A stretch of 15,785 bases of DNA from Methanobacteriota archaeon (GTDB lineage: Archaea > Thermoplasmatota > Poseidoniia > Poseidoniales > Poseidoniaceae), in the NCBI GenBank assembly GCA_002707335.2, contig PAMN02000016.1:1-15785 (forward strand), in the 5' to 3' direction. Of the stretch, positions 15,183 to 15,785 are shown piece after piece. The notes under the pieces were generated by a model. That model was given only the letters and a program-made list of their open reading frames with translations. It did not search any database and was not told the DNA's origin. Both the position numbers and the translations under genes were made by a program. Position 1 is the first letter of the stretch; each line of letters opens with the position of its first letter.

Positions 15183-15764
15183 TTATGCCTTATATAATTT
15201 AGTTGAGTTTTGACTTCTACCTAAAGTATCTGTCCCTCTTCTCGCCACAGTATCTTTACCAACTATCCTACCAGTTGACAATGGCGAAAGCCTTGTAGCA
15301 AATGGAGAGATCGTACCGTCTGCTATAAGAGCAGAAATAAAAGTGCTGTTACTCGCGTTGTTTGGATCTCTAAGTTTTGATCTTGCTTCTTTTGTATTTA
15401 AATCTACTTTTGACACTCCGCCATAATGTGCTGTACGATCTAACCTGTTAAACAATTGATTAAAGTCATCTACGTGAACTCTTTTAATTGCTACTCCAGA
15501 ATTTTCTAAAGCATCATTTATTATAGCAGTAGTAGGTGGCACAGTATTAGAATCTGCAGCGGTAGTAGTATCATTTACGTTTGTACCAGGAGATCCAGCA
15601 CTTCCGTTTGGAGCTTCACCAGCTGTATTTGCAAAATCTGCATGATTAGCAGAATCAGCTTTACCAGTTAGATCACCATGAAAAGTTGTAGCATACATTG
15701 CCGTAGCATGAACCGAAGTTGAATTAACTCTTGGTATGTGCGCAGTATGACCATAGTAAACCAT
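15183..15764 (-). CDS. Unknown structural-type protein, possibly 5'-incomplete
   Basis: From the ATG at 15764-15762 this encodes 193 residues beginning MVYYGHTAHIPRVNSTSVHA. The frame also stays open through the seven codons to the window edge, so it could be the end of a longer gene. An AGGTGG stretch nine bases before the ATG is a possible ribosome site and supports the short reading. Residues 21-50 are Ala/Asp/His-rich (GDLTGKADSANHADFANTAG), followed by a low-complexity Gly/Thr/Asp region to about 80. Next come a helical segment (HVDDFNQLFNRLDRTAHYGG, about 96-115) and a basic C-terminus with SPLSTGRIVGKDTVARRGTD. The repeat-like composition resembles fibre or baseplate proteins. A C-terminal part of a hub protein is a weaker possibility. 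Function is unassigned. Confidence 0.6.
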   Translation of the reverse strand: MVYYGHTAHIPRVNSTSVHATAMYATTFHGDLTGKADSANHADFANTAGEAPNGSAGSPGTNVNDTTTAADSNTVPPTTAIINDALENSGVAIKRVHVDDFNQLFNRLDRTAHYGGVSKVDLNTKEARSKLRDPNNASNSTFISALIADGTISPFATRLSPLSTGRIVGKDTVARRGTDTLGRSQNSTKLYKA

Positions 15765-15785
15765 ATTCAGTCCACCTATTGTTCC

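Overview
This window is one continuous late-gene block of a T4-like marine myovirus. All fifteen recognisable genes lie on the minus strand and read from about 15785 down to 1. They are packed with TAATG or ATGA overlaps, direct abutments or gaps of a few bases. Two exact T4-type late promoter boxes (TATAAATA) sit in the only two intergenic gaps near 30 bases. The DNA is AT-rich. Recognisable baseplate proteins (gp25, gp6, gp8, a gp10-type N-terminus) and a DUF4815-type giant structural protein point to the cyanophage/pelagiphage branch of T4-like phages. The host cannot be named from this window.

Layout in transcription order. At 15785-14549 are two unassigned proteins just upstream of gp25; the first frame is open to the window edge and may be the end of a longer gene. 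At 14544-11280 a late promoter drives gp25 (sheath-initiating wedge protein), gp6 (wedge ring) and a 321-residue protein in the position T4 uses for gp7. At 11279-8863 a second late promoter drives a fibre-like protein with a gp10-type N-terminus, then gp8, which carries two inserted glycine-rich modules. At 8851-3183 are a 1368-residue DUF4815-type protein and a 523-residue partner. At 3183-1326 is a small coiled-coil protein, then two repeat-rich fibre-like proteins: one with decapeptide repeats, the other with a duplicated module that holds a Phe-Thr-Gly tetrapeptide tract. At 1307-1 are a coiled-coil unknown, a GT-A-type glycosyltransferase-like protein and the start of an unknown gene cut by the edge.

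Taken together, the first half encodes the wedge of the baseplate and the second half encodes peripheral baseplate, fibre and host-contact parts. The promoter-distal end carries probable accessory functions such as assembly or sugar modification. I saw no RNA genes, CRISPR arrays, insertion sequences, convincing terminators or gene-free stretches over 300 bases. I found no clear new defence or mobile system. The most unusual content is the modular architecture of the structural proteins.
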